Shown piece by piece: positions 55,134 through 63,852 of a stretch of 64,000 nt of DNA (positions within the stretch are counted from its first letter, which is position 1; each line of letters starts with the position of its first letter). Below the pieces are notes generated by a model. It saw only the letters and a program-made list of their open reading frames with translations, did not search any database and was not told the origin of the DNA. The stretch is from NCBI GenBank assembly GCA_910576345.1, contig CAJTIT010000011.1, positions 25,005 through 89,004 of the forward strand, given 5' to 3'. The translations under genes and the position numbers were made by a program. The stretch comes from Erysipelotrichales bacterium (lineage in GTDB: Bacteria > Bacillota_I > Bacilli_A > Erysipelotrichales > Erysipelotrichaceae).

Positions 55134-58100
55134 TTTTGAAGTATTGTCGCATACTAGTTTTTTACCAATACTACTTTCAAACATCAAGCCGGCTACCTTT
55201 TGATCTTCTTTGTTTTTCTTAAACATATAAGCGAGTAATTGCGATAAATCTTTCCATAGAAACGAATTTGCGTGACAACACTGATTGCGCTTTCTTGTAC
55301 CTTTTGAAGCTTTTTCTACGAATTCTTTCCACCAACTACTGTCATATCGTGTATTTTGTATTGATTTCATAAATTTCCCTAAATCCAATACATGATGTTT
55401 TATAATGTAATTAATCGCTCCTAATGTTAAATCATTCTCATTGACTTGTGACAATTTCATATTCTTAAATTCATCATCAGGAAACATATTGCATAATCCT
55501 TTCTTGAAACATTCTTTCATCTGTAATTCCATGGCTTTACAGAATAAAATGGCACAACAGGATGCGTCAAAGTCTTGTTCTTTGCAATATAACGGTTGTA
55601 AAAAATAATAAAGTCTCATACCAAATATTAGATTTTTCCTTACCTTGGGAGAAAATCGCATGAGTTCATGGATATTTTTCAATCCAAATTTACTTAGCTG
55701 TGCAGATGACAATGGTTCATTCATAAATGCATGTACTTCCAAGCCTTGAACAAAATTATCTGTTTGGACACTAACATCTAATGTGTTACCATCTTCTTTA
55801 TCTTCGCACATCGGAAAACTGGTGATGGATGGTAATCCTTTCATTGCATGTTTCAGTGCCTGTTTTTTGGCTCTTTCTTCCATATCCTTCTCTTTTAATA
55901 TAGAATGAATCTCTTTAATCGCAAATGTATCTATAATATGCTTTGCCATTTGCACATAAGGATTGTTTTGCCATATTGTCGCATCTCCAATCACATATAA
56001 TCTGAACTTTGCTCTTGTAACAGCAACATTCACAATATTACTGTTTACCCACTTGATGGCTCCTTCTGCACCTTTGCTTTTATCACACCCCAATAGAAAA
56101 ATAACTTCATTTGCTTCTTTGCCTTGAAAGGTATGAACGGTTCCTATATGAGTATTGAGCCATGCATCAAGATCCTCACAATTGCTCAATACTGTAATCG
56201 TATGATTCCTACAACACGATTGTATATATTTTTTTATGCCACTTACTACTGTTGTAAAGGGAGAAATAATATAGACACTTGGATTTTTTTCTTTTTCAAA
56301 AGCAATTTCCAACATTTCACATACTTTATCTGCTTGGGCTGTCACAAAATGATTTTTATTTCCTTTTTCAATCCCTTCAATTTGGATCCATTGAGATTTC
56401 TCATAGATGAAAGATTGTTCCAAATCTGAACTTGGTAAAGCGGTCTTCTTTTTCATTATTCCATTATATGAAATCGCATTTGAAATATCATACATAGGAG
56501 AAATACATCTTCGATGCACCACTAACGGACAACCTATCCATTCAAGATGATCGGGATGATCCGTTTCCTCTAAATACGTCCCATAAGCATTCATTTGATC
56601 GGCACAATATTGTACAGAAATATATTTATTCGTCACATACGCTTCCAGATCTTTGTCATGAAATGCGTTCTTCAGCAGTTTTAAATCATCTAAGACAACA
56701 GGTTCTATTTGTTTAGGATCTCCTACAATAATTGCCTTTCTACTCCTATATAAAGCACCTACTGCCATTTGAGGTTGCGCTTGCCCGGCTTCATCAATAA
56801 CCAATGTTCCAATTACATTTTTTTTCTTTGCATCACCAAAAAATGATCCAACAGAAGCAAACGTAGTAGAAATCACCGGCACAAGTAAAAATAGAGTCTG
56901 ATAGAGTGCTGAAACACAAGCGATACGATCGTCTTTATGAAATACGATTCTTTCTTTTTCATCTCCAGGCAACATTCCCCAAAAATGAGATAATGAAGTA
57001 AAATTATCTCTGCATTTTTTTGATGCAAGAATAAATGCTTTATTCAATTTCATCGCATAATAGAATAATTTTTCTCTTTCACGGTTATATTTAGCAGTAA
57101 ACCAAGGATTTTTCACATGTGCATCTGATGATATCTGCTCGTCATCAGAAAGTAAAGCATTGATAAAATCTTCATTGATTGTTTGGGTGACTCCGATATT
57201 ACCTACGGTTATAGAATAATCCTCATTTACGATTTTCAGTCTTTCTTCTATTTTTTTCAATTCTTGGTTTGCATGATTCAGTCTTTGATCATAATCGATG
57301 ATTTGTGCATTCATATCTTTGATTTGATTTTCTAAGTTGCGCAAATTTTCTTTATATTGGTTGCATTTTAATTCCTTTGATAAACAATCAGCTTCATTTT
57401 TTTGGTAGTTGGTTTGGATTTCATCTATTTTTGTTCTATGTTGTTCTTCTTGATTTTCGTAATCTTCAACAACGCGTTTGGCAAAGCGTATTTTTTCACT
57501 GTAAGCTGCTTTACCAAACAAAATCGGTTTTCTGCCAACGGCATTCATTGTATGTGAAGCTTTACGTTTCAGTTCAGATATATTATCTTTTTCTTTTTGT
57601 ATTTGACGTTTCAATGCTCCTTGTTTTCGCAGCATCTGATCACGCTCAAACGTTAAATTTTTGATTTTCCTTTTTTCATCTGCAGATTGCGTCTGTAGTT
57701 GTCTTATTGTTTTATGATGTTCAGCAATTTTAAGTTCACTTTCTTCTTTGAGTTGAGAAAGCGTCTTTTCATTCCCTTGCTTTTTTTCACATAAGTTGAT
57801 CTGTTCATATGCATAATCACAACATTGTATGATTTGATTACGCATTTTTAGTACTAATTCAAGCTGTGACAGAAACATTTCTTTCGCAGTTATAAAATCA
57901 GGAAGTCTATTAGCAGATGATTCCTTCTTTGGATAGAAATCCCATCGAAGCGGTTTTAAAACATAGTTATAGAAATCTCGAATATTTTTTTTCTTTCCTA
58001 AAGAAGCTGCAATAAGACCCCAAGCATTTTGATTATCTAACAGTTGTTGGGCATAGTAAGTAAAGTAAATATCAGGGCATTGTACAGAACCTTTTTCATA

Positions 58101-58694
58101 GTATTCAATTTCTGATGATTTTTGAAAATCAAATAGATTGCTTACTTCATTCAAACCATCTGATTTTGATTTTGCGTGTTCATTATAACCAAGGTCCTTT
58201 AATATGCGATCACCCAGAGGAAGTTCCTTGGATAGGTTTTCAACAGCCGCATTATTACAAGAGGCCACCAAAATACTATAGTCATTGATTCTATCATCTT
58301 TGAAAGAATACCAATGCTGTGTATATTTTGAATATGCACGATTATATTTTGAGCCGTGTTGAAAAGAATGCTCTATAAATGCATCATCCGGTTCATCATA
58401 TTCAGCTAATAACTTGGCACGCTCAACAATATTATGTACAATTATTTCTTTTAGTAATGTTGTTTTTCCTGTCCCCGGCGGCCCATTAACCGAAAATACT
58501 TGACTGTTTCCTTCAAATAATGATGAAGCGCCTTTTTGAATTGCTAGATTGATCGCTATTTGCTGCATGATTGCGGGCATATATTGGGAAGGCCACTTAC
58601 CGATCGGTGCATTTTTTACATGCAAAATTTCATGCATGTGTTTTGCATATGCATTCTTGTTTTCGGGACTGATCAAGTCTATTCTATACTCCAA
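55119..58694 (-). CDS. Superfamily 1 helicase with C-terminal HEPN-like domain
   Basis: This 1191-residue protein has a DNA2/NAM7 (Upf1-like) helicase core: Walker A GPPGTGKTT at 71-79, a long coiled-coil insert (about 290-500), motif II VIDEAGQ near 634, GDPKQIEPV, HTFQGKEA near 855 and NVAVTRAKF near 893. Residues 1020-1165 are helical with RNQCCH at 1136-1141, the R-X4-H motif of HEPN ribonucleases. The start is a TTG, directly after an in-frame stop and without a good ribosome site, so the N-terminus may be truncated. The last four codons and stop lie inside an IS66 end. An anti-phage nuclease-helicase role is inferred from architecture and neighbours. Confidence 0.8.
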   Translation of the reverse strand: MEYRIDLISPENKNAYAKHMHEILHVKNAPIGKWPSQYMPAIMQQIAINLAIQKGASSLFEGNSQVFSVNGPPGTGKTTLLKEIIVHNIVERAKLLAEYDEPDDAFIEHSFQHGSKYNRAYSKYTQHWYSFKDDRINDYSILVASCNNAAVENLSKELPLGDRILKDLGYNEHAKSKSDGLNEVSNLFDFQKSSEIEYYEKGSVQCPDIYFTYYAQQLLDNQNAWGLIAASLGKKKNIRDFYNYVLKPLRWDFYPKKESSANRLPDFITAKEMFLSQLELVLKMRNQIIQCCDYAYEQINLCEKKQGNEKTLSQLKEESELKIAEHHKTIRQLQTQSADEKRKIKNLTFERDQMLRKQGALKRQIQKEKDNISELKRKASHTMNAVGRKPILFGKAAYSEKIRFAKRVVEDYENQEEQHRTKIDEIQTNYQKNEADCLSKELKCNQYKENLRNLENQIKDMNAQIIDYDQRLNHANQELKKIEERLKIVNEDYSITVGNIGVTQTINEDFINALLSDDEQISSDAHVKNPWFTAKYNREREKLFYYAMKLNKAFILASKKCRDNFTSLSHFWGMLPGDEKERIVFHKDDRIACVSALYQTLFLLVPVISTTFASVGSFFGDAKKKNVIGTLVIDEAGQAQPQMAVGALYRSRKAIIVGDPKQIEPVVLDDLKLLKNAFHDKDLEAYVTNKYISVQYCADQMNAYGTYLEETDHPDHLEWIGCPLVVHRRCISPMYDISNAISYNGIMKKKTALPSSDLEQSFIYEKSQWIQIEGIEKGNKNHFVTAQADKVCEMLEIAFEKEKNPSVYIISPFTTVVSGIKKYIQSCCRNHTITVLSNCEDLDAWLNTHIGTVHTFQGKEANEVIFLLGCDKSKGAEGAIKWVNSNIVNVAVTRAKFRLYVIGDATIWQNNPYVQMAKHIIDTFAIKEIHSILKEKDMEERAKKQALKHAMKGLPSITSFPMCEDKEDGNTLDVSVQTDNFVQGLEVHAFMNEPLSSAQLSKFGLKNIHELMRFSPKVRKNLIFGMRLYYFLQPLYCKEQDFDASCCAILFCKAMELQMKECFKKGLCNMFPDDEFKNMKLSQVNENDLTLGAINYIIKHHVLDLGKFMKSIQNTRYDSSWWKEFVEKASKGTRKRNQCCHANSFLWKDLSQLLAYMFKKNKEDQKVAGLMFESSIGKKLVCDNTSKVSAK

Positions 58695-58800
58695 GGCTCA
58701 TTAGCATCTTCTTTCACATACCAGTAATCTTATCTTAAACTTGGATCAAAACACGATAATGCGACCAAGAAAGAATGTTTCCAGATCGTTGCCACACTGT
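58687..58800 (-). pseudogene. DUF1016 (YhcG-type) N-terminal remnant
   Basis: On the minus strand one frame reads ILSWSHYRVLIQV at about 58738-58781, the signature of DUF1016 N-terminal domains. After a stop and a frame change, WYVKEDANEPWS at about 58690-58727 continues that family's pattern. Stops and shifts show the gene is dead. It abuts the helicase start. DUF1016 proteins are PD-(D/E)XK nucleases often found in defence and restriction loci. Confidence 0.6.
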
Positions 58801-58871
58801 GGAAACAATCTCTGAGAATGCATAAGGACAACTTCCATTTTCTTTTCAAGTCTTTATAGCATTTTTAAAAA

Positions 58872-59224
58872 GTAAGCGTCAAATAGAACCTATATTAAAA
58901 GAACCGTGATCCTATGGTATGATTGTTACCGTAAGATAAATGGTTCTTTTATTTTACTCTTATGTGTTCTGGTATATCCTTGGAATATGGCATCAATTTA
59001 TCGTAATCGACTGATTTTCCGTTTTCCTTGATCATTTCCAGTACATATGTTAGATATTTCTGAATGTCTAAGTTATTCTCTTTGGCACTTTCTATCAAGC
59101 TGTAATAGTTCGAACTCATCTTTGCTCCACTCTTTGTTTTGCTGAACAGCCATGCTTTTCTTCCCATTACGAATGGCTTGATATATCTCTCTCCTCGATT
59201 GTTGCTGATCTCTGCTTTGCCATC
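58872..59224 (-). mobile_element. IS66-family remnant (right copy): transposase C-terminus and terminal end
   Basis: The minus strand encodes the last ~90 residues of an IS66 transposase (DGKAEISNNRGERYIKPF..., GRKAWLFSKT, YSLIESAKENN), ending at 58949. The element's terminus begins GTAAGCG at 58872. The upstream four-fifths of the transposase is absent: at about 59224 the frame joins DUF4062 coding sequence. The fragment faces away from the helicase, opposite to the left copy. Confidence 0.85.
58897..58950. repeat. IS66 subterminal hairpin
   Basis: AAAAGAACC (58897-58905) pairs with GGTTCTTTT (58942-58950), with an inner GGTA/TACC stem. A related nested hairpin lies in the left copy at about 55057-55110. 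On the minus strand it could end the transposase transcript. Confidence 0.6.
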
Positions 59225-59926
59225 TAAACCATATTTAAAATCCCATCTATGTTTCTGTAGTTTGTTAAACTCGTCTTTAATCACATATGCTAGAAATTTG
59301 TACTCCCATGCATACGGCTCTTCAATTAAAACACGTAAAGCTTCTGATGAAATATCACTCTCTAAAATATGTGGTTCTAACGTATTTGATATTTTTTTAT
59401 ATGCCAATCCATCAGCAAATATCAAACTTAATTGATGCTTCATGGTAGTGGTTATGTCTCGCACAGATTCATATGTATAAATCCACTGTTTTTATTCATT
59501 ATATATTTCTGAAACAAATTTAAAAATCTGGGGGTTATCAACAATAGTTGAAAAATTTCCTTCTTTATTGGCTTCCCATATTTTTAATTGACTATGTAAC
59601 TGCTTGTCCACAAACACAAATACTGGAATCCCTTTAGCTTTTGCATGTAGATATTCTAAATTCGTAATAGATTTCCCTCTCTCTGTCACATACCCATATC
59701 TTGTTCCAACAATAAGTATAAAAATATCAGCCAATTTATCAACATTACTCAAGCAATTTTCAAAAGTACCAATACATGGGTCAATAGGAAATGAACTAAA
59801 TTCAGACAGCATAGCTTGAAAACCGTAATTGATTTCAAAAAAATCTTTTAAGTCTTCTCGAACCTGTTTGAGGTCATAGCAAGTAGAACTAACAAAAACT
59901 ACTGGTATATGTCTATCTGTATTCAT
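59225..59926 (-). pseudogene. DUF4062 gene, interrupted by a stop codon and fused to IS66
   Basis: The first 144 codons (start at 59926, AAGGAG upstream) encode a DUF4062 domain (VFVSSTCYDLKQVREDLKDFF..., VGTRYGYVTERGKSITNLEY), a TIR-like fold seen at the N-terminus of STAND-type and defence proteins. A TAA at 59492-59494 breaks the frame. The same frame then goes on with KQWIYTYESVRD...LIEEPYAWEYKFLAYVIKDE and DFKYGL, which continues DUF4062-type proteins, until about 59225, where IS66 transposase sequence begins without a shift. The original gene lost its 3' part to the IS66 event. Confidence 0.7.
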
Positions 59927-59945
59927 AATTTCTCCTTATCTTGTT

Positions 59946-60043
59946 TTATACTTTGTTAATAAGATTTTGCCTCAACGCTTCAATGCTCTCTTGATTCCTT
60001 CTTAGAATTTCCAGCTGCCTATATGCTTTTTCTCTTAATATTT
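59946..60043 (-). pseudogene. Frameshifted C-terminal tail of the KilA-N protein
   Basis: After the KilA-N stop, the -1 frame encodes ERLKILREKAYRQLEILRRNQ... and ends NKV at 59946. Helical tails of this kind end many KilA-N proteins, so the annotated stop probably reflects an indel. Otherwise this gap is empty apart from the DUF4062 ribosome site. Confidence 0.4.
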
Positions 60044-60802
60044 TTAACCTCTCAATTTAGGCACTTCCTGTCTTATCAAATCTGCATTGGTGTCCTCCAA
60101 ATTAATAAGCACAACTAATTCCTCTGCCGAAGCAAAATCTCTGATATTAGGTGATTTTCCGCTTATTCCCTTTTCGTTTCTCCATTGTGCCGCCGTCTTA
60201 CCAAACAAAGCCATATTAAGAATATCTGCTTCGGATGCGTATGTATATGCCATTTCCTGCGGGGATAATGTTGGTGCTATCAGAAATTCCTTTACCGCAT
60301 CTGTATGAATACGATAATTTATTTTTGAAAGTTCCCTCTTAGCATCCCAACCAATCGCTAATCGGTTTGCTTCATCTTTCTTTAACCGCTGATAGTCCTT
60401 AATAATATAGAGCTTAAATTCTGGGGAAATCCACGACGCAAACTCAAAGGCAATATCAGTATGGGCATATGTACCTCCATATCGTCCTGATTTTGATATA
60501 ATACCGATTGCGTCTGTTGCTCTTATCCACTGTTGCGGTGTCAATGTAAATGCATTATCTCCCGATTCCGCTTTAAACCTATCAAATTCGATAGGTTTAA
60601 AATTGGGATTATGAATCTGTTCCCACAAACCCAAAAATGAGATTGTGGAATGATTACGTATCCAGTTCGCAACCACGATAAAAGCATTGTCTGGATTTTT
60701 ATATTTGGCAATATCCGTTAAAGAAATATAAGCTTCTTCATTTACGACATCACCCATTACTCTGATTTCTGTTCCATTGGCATCTATTTCCATATTTTTC
60801 AT
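60044..60802 (-). CDS. KilA-N domain protein
   Basis: This protein of about 252 residues has a KilA-N DNA-binding domain (ISLTDIAKYKNPDNAFIVVANWIRNHSTISFLGLWEQIHNPNF..., GRYGGTYAHTDIAFEFASWISPEFKLYIIKDYQRL), a phage-derived module common in gut bacteria. The C-terminal part (LSPQEMAYTYASEADILNMALFG) is also typical. GGAG lies close before the ATG at 60802. The stop after KLRG may be a frameshift product: one base back, an open frame continues to 59946 with a helical tail (LKILREKAYRQLEILRRNQ). It follows a 58-residue gene. Confidence 0.82.
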   Translation of the reverse strand: MKNMEIDANGTEIRVMGDVVNEEAYISLTDIAKYKNPDNAFIVVANWIRNHSTISFLGLWEQIHNPNFKPIEFDRFKAESGDNAFTLTPQQWIRATDAIGIISKSGRYGGTYAHTDIAFEFASWISPEFKLYIIKDYQRLKKDEANRLAIGWDAKRELSKINYRIHTDAVKEFLIAPTLSPQEMAYTYASEADILNMALFGKTAAQWRNEKGISGKSPNIRDFASAEELVVLINLEDTNADLIRQEVPKLRG

Positions 60803-60829
60803 TATCTCCAACCACTTCCTAAGCACAGA

Positions 60830-61006
60830 TTATCCCTTATATGACAGCATATATAACAGACACTCTTGCAGCAATTTTTCTGGATTGTGTTCCAATTCTA
60901 TTATCGCTTTTATCTCCACTTTAGCCTTATACGGAATATTGTTATTATTCTCAATAATCTTTTTTAAGACTTCCTTTACTGTTTTTTCATCTAAATTACC
61001 AGCCAT
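60830..61006 (-). CDS. Small protein (58 residues) upstream of KilA-N
   Basis: The gene begins MAGNLDEKTVKEVLKK at an ATG with GAGGAGGG about 9 bases upstream and ends LLYMLSYKG. The product is a soluble, mostly helical protein with no known motif. It lies 27 bases before the KilA-N gene, on the same strand, so the two probably form an operon. The function is unknown; a regulator or partner of the KilA-N protein is possible. Confidence 0.65.
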   Translation of the reverse strand: MAGNLDEKTVKEVLKKIIENNNNIPYKAKVEIKAIIELEHNPEKLLQECLLYMLSYKG

Positions 61007-61029
61007 TTACAAATACCCTCCTCATCACA

Positions 61030-61500
61030 TTACAACCGACAAACCATAATGTATTCTTCTTCATTTTCGTCAATGACTTCAAAACCTTCTTTCTGATACA
61101 TACGAGCCGCATAATTTTCCTTTTGCACAGAAAGAGAGGTCCTCTTATAGCCTTTATTCTTTAAAAATTCAAGCATATCTCTCATAAGTGCTGTACCAAT
61201 GCCCATATTTCTGTATTCCTCATACAGTGACATAGCAAATGAGGGTGTCTCATCATCAATATGCCCGTAATCATCCATAACACGCACCCATACTGCGCCT
61301 ACAATCTTTTCTTTTACTTCCGCAACCAAACACCAATCGTCTGATTTTCCAAAATCAGCAATATATACCTGAAGTTCTGGCTGTTCAATAATAGCTTTTG
61401 GCGGCTTTTCCATTCCTACTGGAATAAAAATCGCTTCATACAGAAACTCAGATAATACGTAATATTCATTTTCTCTGATTTCTCTAATCCGATAATCCAT
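61030..61500 (-). CDS. GNAT-family acetyltransferase
   Basis: This 156-residue GNAT enzyme has the acetyl-CoA loop YRNMGIGTALMRDML near residue 98 and the motif B part KGYKRTSLSVQKENYAARMYQKEGFEV. It is likely to acetylate a small amine or a protein N-terminus; the substrate is unknown. GAGGTT lies about 9 bases before the ATG. It is one of three GNAT genes in this stretch. Confidence 0.88.
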   Translation of the reverse strand: MDYRIREIRENEYYVLSEFLYEAIFIPVGMEKPPKAIIEQPELQVYIADFGKSDDWCLVAEVKEKIVGAVWVRVMDDYGHIDDETPSFAMSLYEEYRNMGIGTALMRDMLEFLKNKGYKRTSLSVQKENYAARMYQKEGFEVIDENEEEYIMVCRL

Positions 61501-61520
61501 ACTTATATAACCTCAAAAAA

Positions 61521-61970
61521 TCAAACAACAAAATTAGCGATACCATATATTAAATGACAAATTAGAAAAATGGAAATTGGCACAACTGCTATCATATTTT
61601 TTCTATCAATAGCAAAAAACATAAATGCCAAACACGGGGAAATTATCAACCCCAATATAACACCTGTATTCACAACGCCTACATAATAGCTTACCCAACT
61701 TGCAAAATATATTAAGCAACAAATTATCACAAAAATAATCAAAGGAGTAATATGGAATTTATGGCTCTTTATGTTTACAAAAATACACAAAGCTATAACC
61801 ATCAAAATCTGACAAACAGAAGCTATGGTGTCAATCACTTCAGTAACCGATTCCGTCCTTAATACATCATTAGGTGCTGGAGCAGCAAACCAAATAAAGT
61901 TAGGTATCATTATAATCAAAAACAATAACAGTCCATAAATATTGAAACCAAACTTATATTCTTTTAACAC
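61521..61970 (-). CDS. Small integral membrane protein
   Basis: This protein of about 149 residues has five hydrophobic segments (about residues 9-25, 48-68, 77-97, 100-122 and 127-148). I see no named family. The likely start is the GTG at 61970, with AAAGGAG 8 bases upstream; an in-frame GTG at 61979 overlaps that site. It lies between two GNAT genes and overlaps or abuts the upstream one, so it is in their operon. Confidence 0.7.
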   Translation of the reverse strand: MLKEYKFGFNIYGLLLFLIIMIPNFIWFAAPAPNDVLRTESVTEVIDTIASVCQILMVIALCIFVNIKSHKFHITPLIIFVIICCLIYFASWVSYYVGVVNTGVILGLIISPCLAFMFFAIDRKNMIAVVPISIFLICHLIYGIANFVV

Positions 61971-61975
61971 CAAAT

Positions 61976-62494
61976 TCACTCCTTTATTTCAGCTTTTAAC
62001 AAAGAGTACATTTCCATATCAATCACCCTGCCATTCTTCACAGCATTGCTTCTCAATGTACCCTCATACTGAAACCCTACTTTTTCAAGCACCCTGCAAG
62101 ACGCTATATTATAAGCAAAGGGCTCTGCATAAATACGGATAATATCGCTTTTAGCAAAAACATATTCGCAAATTTGCTTAACAGCTTCGGTCATAATGCC
62201 TTTGCCCCAATATTCTTCGGCAATATAATATCCTAACTCGGCGGTTTGTCTATGAATATTGCCCTGTCGAAAAATGCCGATACTACCAATCACCATATTA
62301 TCTACGGTAATAGCAAAAGCAAAGGTTTCGTTTTCATCTGCGGAAAGCATAGCAGAAATAAACTCTTTTCCATCCTGCTCGGTGTAAGGATAAGGCAAAC
62401 CATCACGAAGATTATCTTGTACTTTTTTATTTGAAAGCGCAGCCGCCAAATCTTTTGCGTCTGATAGTTCCCATTTTCTTATTCTGCATTTCAT
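61976..62494 (-). CDS. RimJ/RimL-type GNAT acetyltransferase
   Basis: This 172-residue enzyme fits the RimJ/RimL N-acetyltransferase group: ELGYYIAEEYWGKGIMTEAVKQICEYVF (acetyl-CoA site) and IRIYAEPFAYNIASCRVLEKVGFQYEGTLRS are diagnostic. Relatives acetylate ribosomal protein N-termini, spermidine or small toxins. GAGGAC precedes the start. It lies between a second GNAT and a membrane protein. Confidence 0.92.
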   Translation of the reverse strand: MKCRIRKWELSDAKDLAAALSNKKVQDNLRDGLPYPYTEQDGKEFISAMLSADENETFAFAITVDNMVIGSIGIFRQGNIHRQTAELGYYIAEEYWGKGIMTEAVKQICEYVFAKSDIIRIYAEPFAYNIASCRVLEKVGFQYEGTLRSNAVKNGRVIDMEMYSLLKAEIKE

Positions 62495-62520
62495 TTTTCA
62501 AGTCCTCTCAATCCACATTT

Positions 62521-62985
62521 TCAATTATCAACAAGCTTTTTCTCCATGATTTCATAAACCAACTTCACGTCATTTTCCAATTCGTATATCCCATGCCCCA
62601 CCGTTTTATAGCCCCTATGCTCATATAAACACGCTGCTGGAAGCGAAGCGTCCAAAATAACCGTATTATATGTTTTGGAAATTTCCTTTTCCAAACAATT
62701 CATAATATACGAGCCGCAGCCTTGATTTTGATAAGCGGGCAACACATATACTCCTGTAATATGATTATCATCAAAACAACCTGTTCCGACAATCATATCG
62801 TTATACACCAACACTCCCATATTTCCCGATGCTATTCCGTTTAGAATGTGTTCTTTACTATGATGTCTGCAAAAGAAATCCACTACTTCCTTTGGATAAT
62901 ATTTTGGATATATGGTTTCAATAGCCGTATGTAAAACATTTTGCATATCATCTGCCATATCAAAAGTTGCACTTGTATATTTCAT
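62521..62985 (-). CDS. GNAT-family acetyltransferase
   Basis: This 154-residue protein has the GNAT pattern VGTGCFDDNHITGVYVLPAYQNQGCGSYIMNCLE (acetyl-CoA loop QNQGCGS near residue 91) and LYEHRGYKTV. GGAGGAA lies close before the ATG at 62985. It is first in the GNAT operon, behind a near-consensus promoter. Confidence 0.88.
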   Translation of the reverse strand: MKYTSATFDMADDMQNVLHTAIETIYPKYYPKEVVDFFCRHHSKEHILNGIASGNMGVLVYNDMIVGTGCFDDNHITGVYVLPAYQNQGCGSYIMNCLEKEISKTYNTVILDASLPAACLYEHRGYKTVGHGIYELENDVKLVYEIMEKKLVDN

Positions 62986-63029
62986 ATCGTTCCTCCGACA
63001 AGCTATCTCTCATTCTGAATTTTTTATCA

Positions 63030-63058
63030 ATTATACACGAAAGCATAGGCTTTTTCAA
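63030..63058 (-). promoter_or_regulatory. Promoter of the GNAT operon
   Basis: On the minus strand TTGAAA (63053-63058) and TATAAT (63030-63035) are exactly 17 bases apart. Confidence 0.7.
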
Positions 63059-63240
63059 TTCCCCAAACTGCTTTTGTTTAGGCAGTAGAGTGCAAAAGTA
63101 AAATCCACACCATCAGGAAAATGTTGAATTTACATTTACAGAATATTCCACTTATTTTCATGTAGATTTTTCTCTTACAATTTCTTATCATTATATTGCC
63201 CTTATTGTGGTCTTTTTTATTTGCTAAGGAGGACTTTCTT

Positions 63241-63852
63241 ATGAATACCAAAGGTTCAAAACATTTAGACCTACAATATCGCAATTTCATTGAACAAGGT
63301 CTTAACAATAATTCATCTAAATCTGCTATTGCTCTCGTTATTGGTATGGATAAATCTTCCATCTGTAAAGAAATCAAAAAACATTCTTTTGAGGTCAAGT
63401 TCTCGCGTCAAGGTGTCTCAGGTACTTATGACTGTCAGAATATCGCTTCTTGTGGTTTCAATGCTTTTTGTAAGAGCGAATGTCCAAAACGTATTCCTAT
63501 CCCTTGTAAGATCCGTGATAAGTACAAAGGTGTTTGTAACGGCTGTGACAAAAAAAGCTCCTGTAAGCTTACCAAACGCTTCTATTCTGCTCAACGTGCT
63601 CATGCTGAATATCGTTATTCTCTCGTTGATTCCAGAGAAGGCATTAACCTCACTTACTCTGAACTCCATGATATTGCTTCCGTCATTGTCAAGCCCATCA
63701 AAAACGGTCAGTCCGTCTATGCCGTTCTTCAAAATCATCCGGAGATCTCTTATTGTGAAAAGACCATTTATAATTGGATTGAAATGGGGGTCTTCCAACC
63801 TTTCGGTCTTTCCAATCTCGATCTTCGCTCTAAGGTTGGCAGAATGGTACTA
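63241..63852 (+). pseudogene. IS30-family transposase, truncated
   Basis: The start at 63241 has AAGGAGG upstream. About 204 codons encode the N-terminal half of an IS30 transposase: a helix-turn-helix (SKSAIALVIGMDKSSICKEIKKH), a Cys-rich segment (CGFNAFCKSEC, CNGCDKKSSCK) and ISYCEKTIYNWIEMG. The DDE catalytic domain is missing. After LRSKVGR the frame enters an IS3-family end and stops at 63876. The 255-base region before it (62986-63240) holds the GNAT promoter and presumably the IS30 left end, which I could not fix. Confidence 0.85.

Noticed and set aside
63418..63798. 126-codon minus-strand frame opposite the IS30 transposase
   Set aside because: Antisense shadow of the transposase frame.
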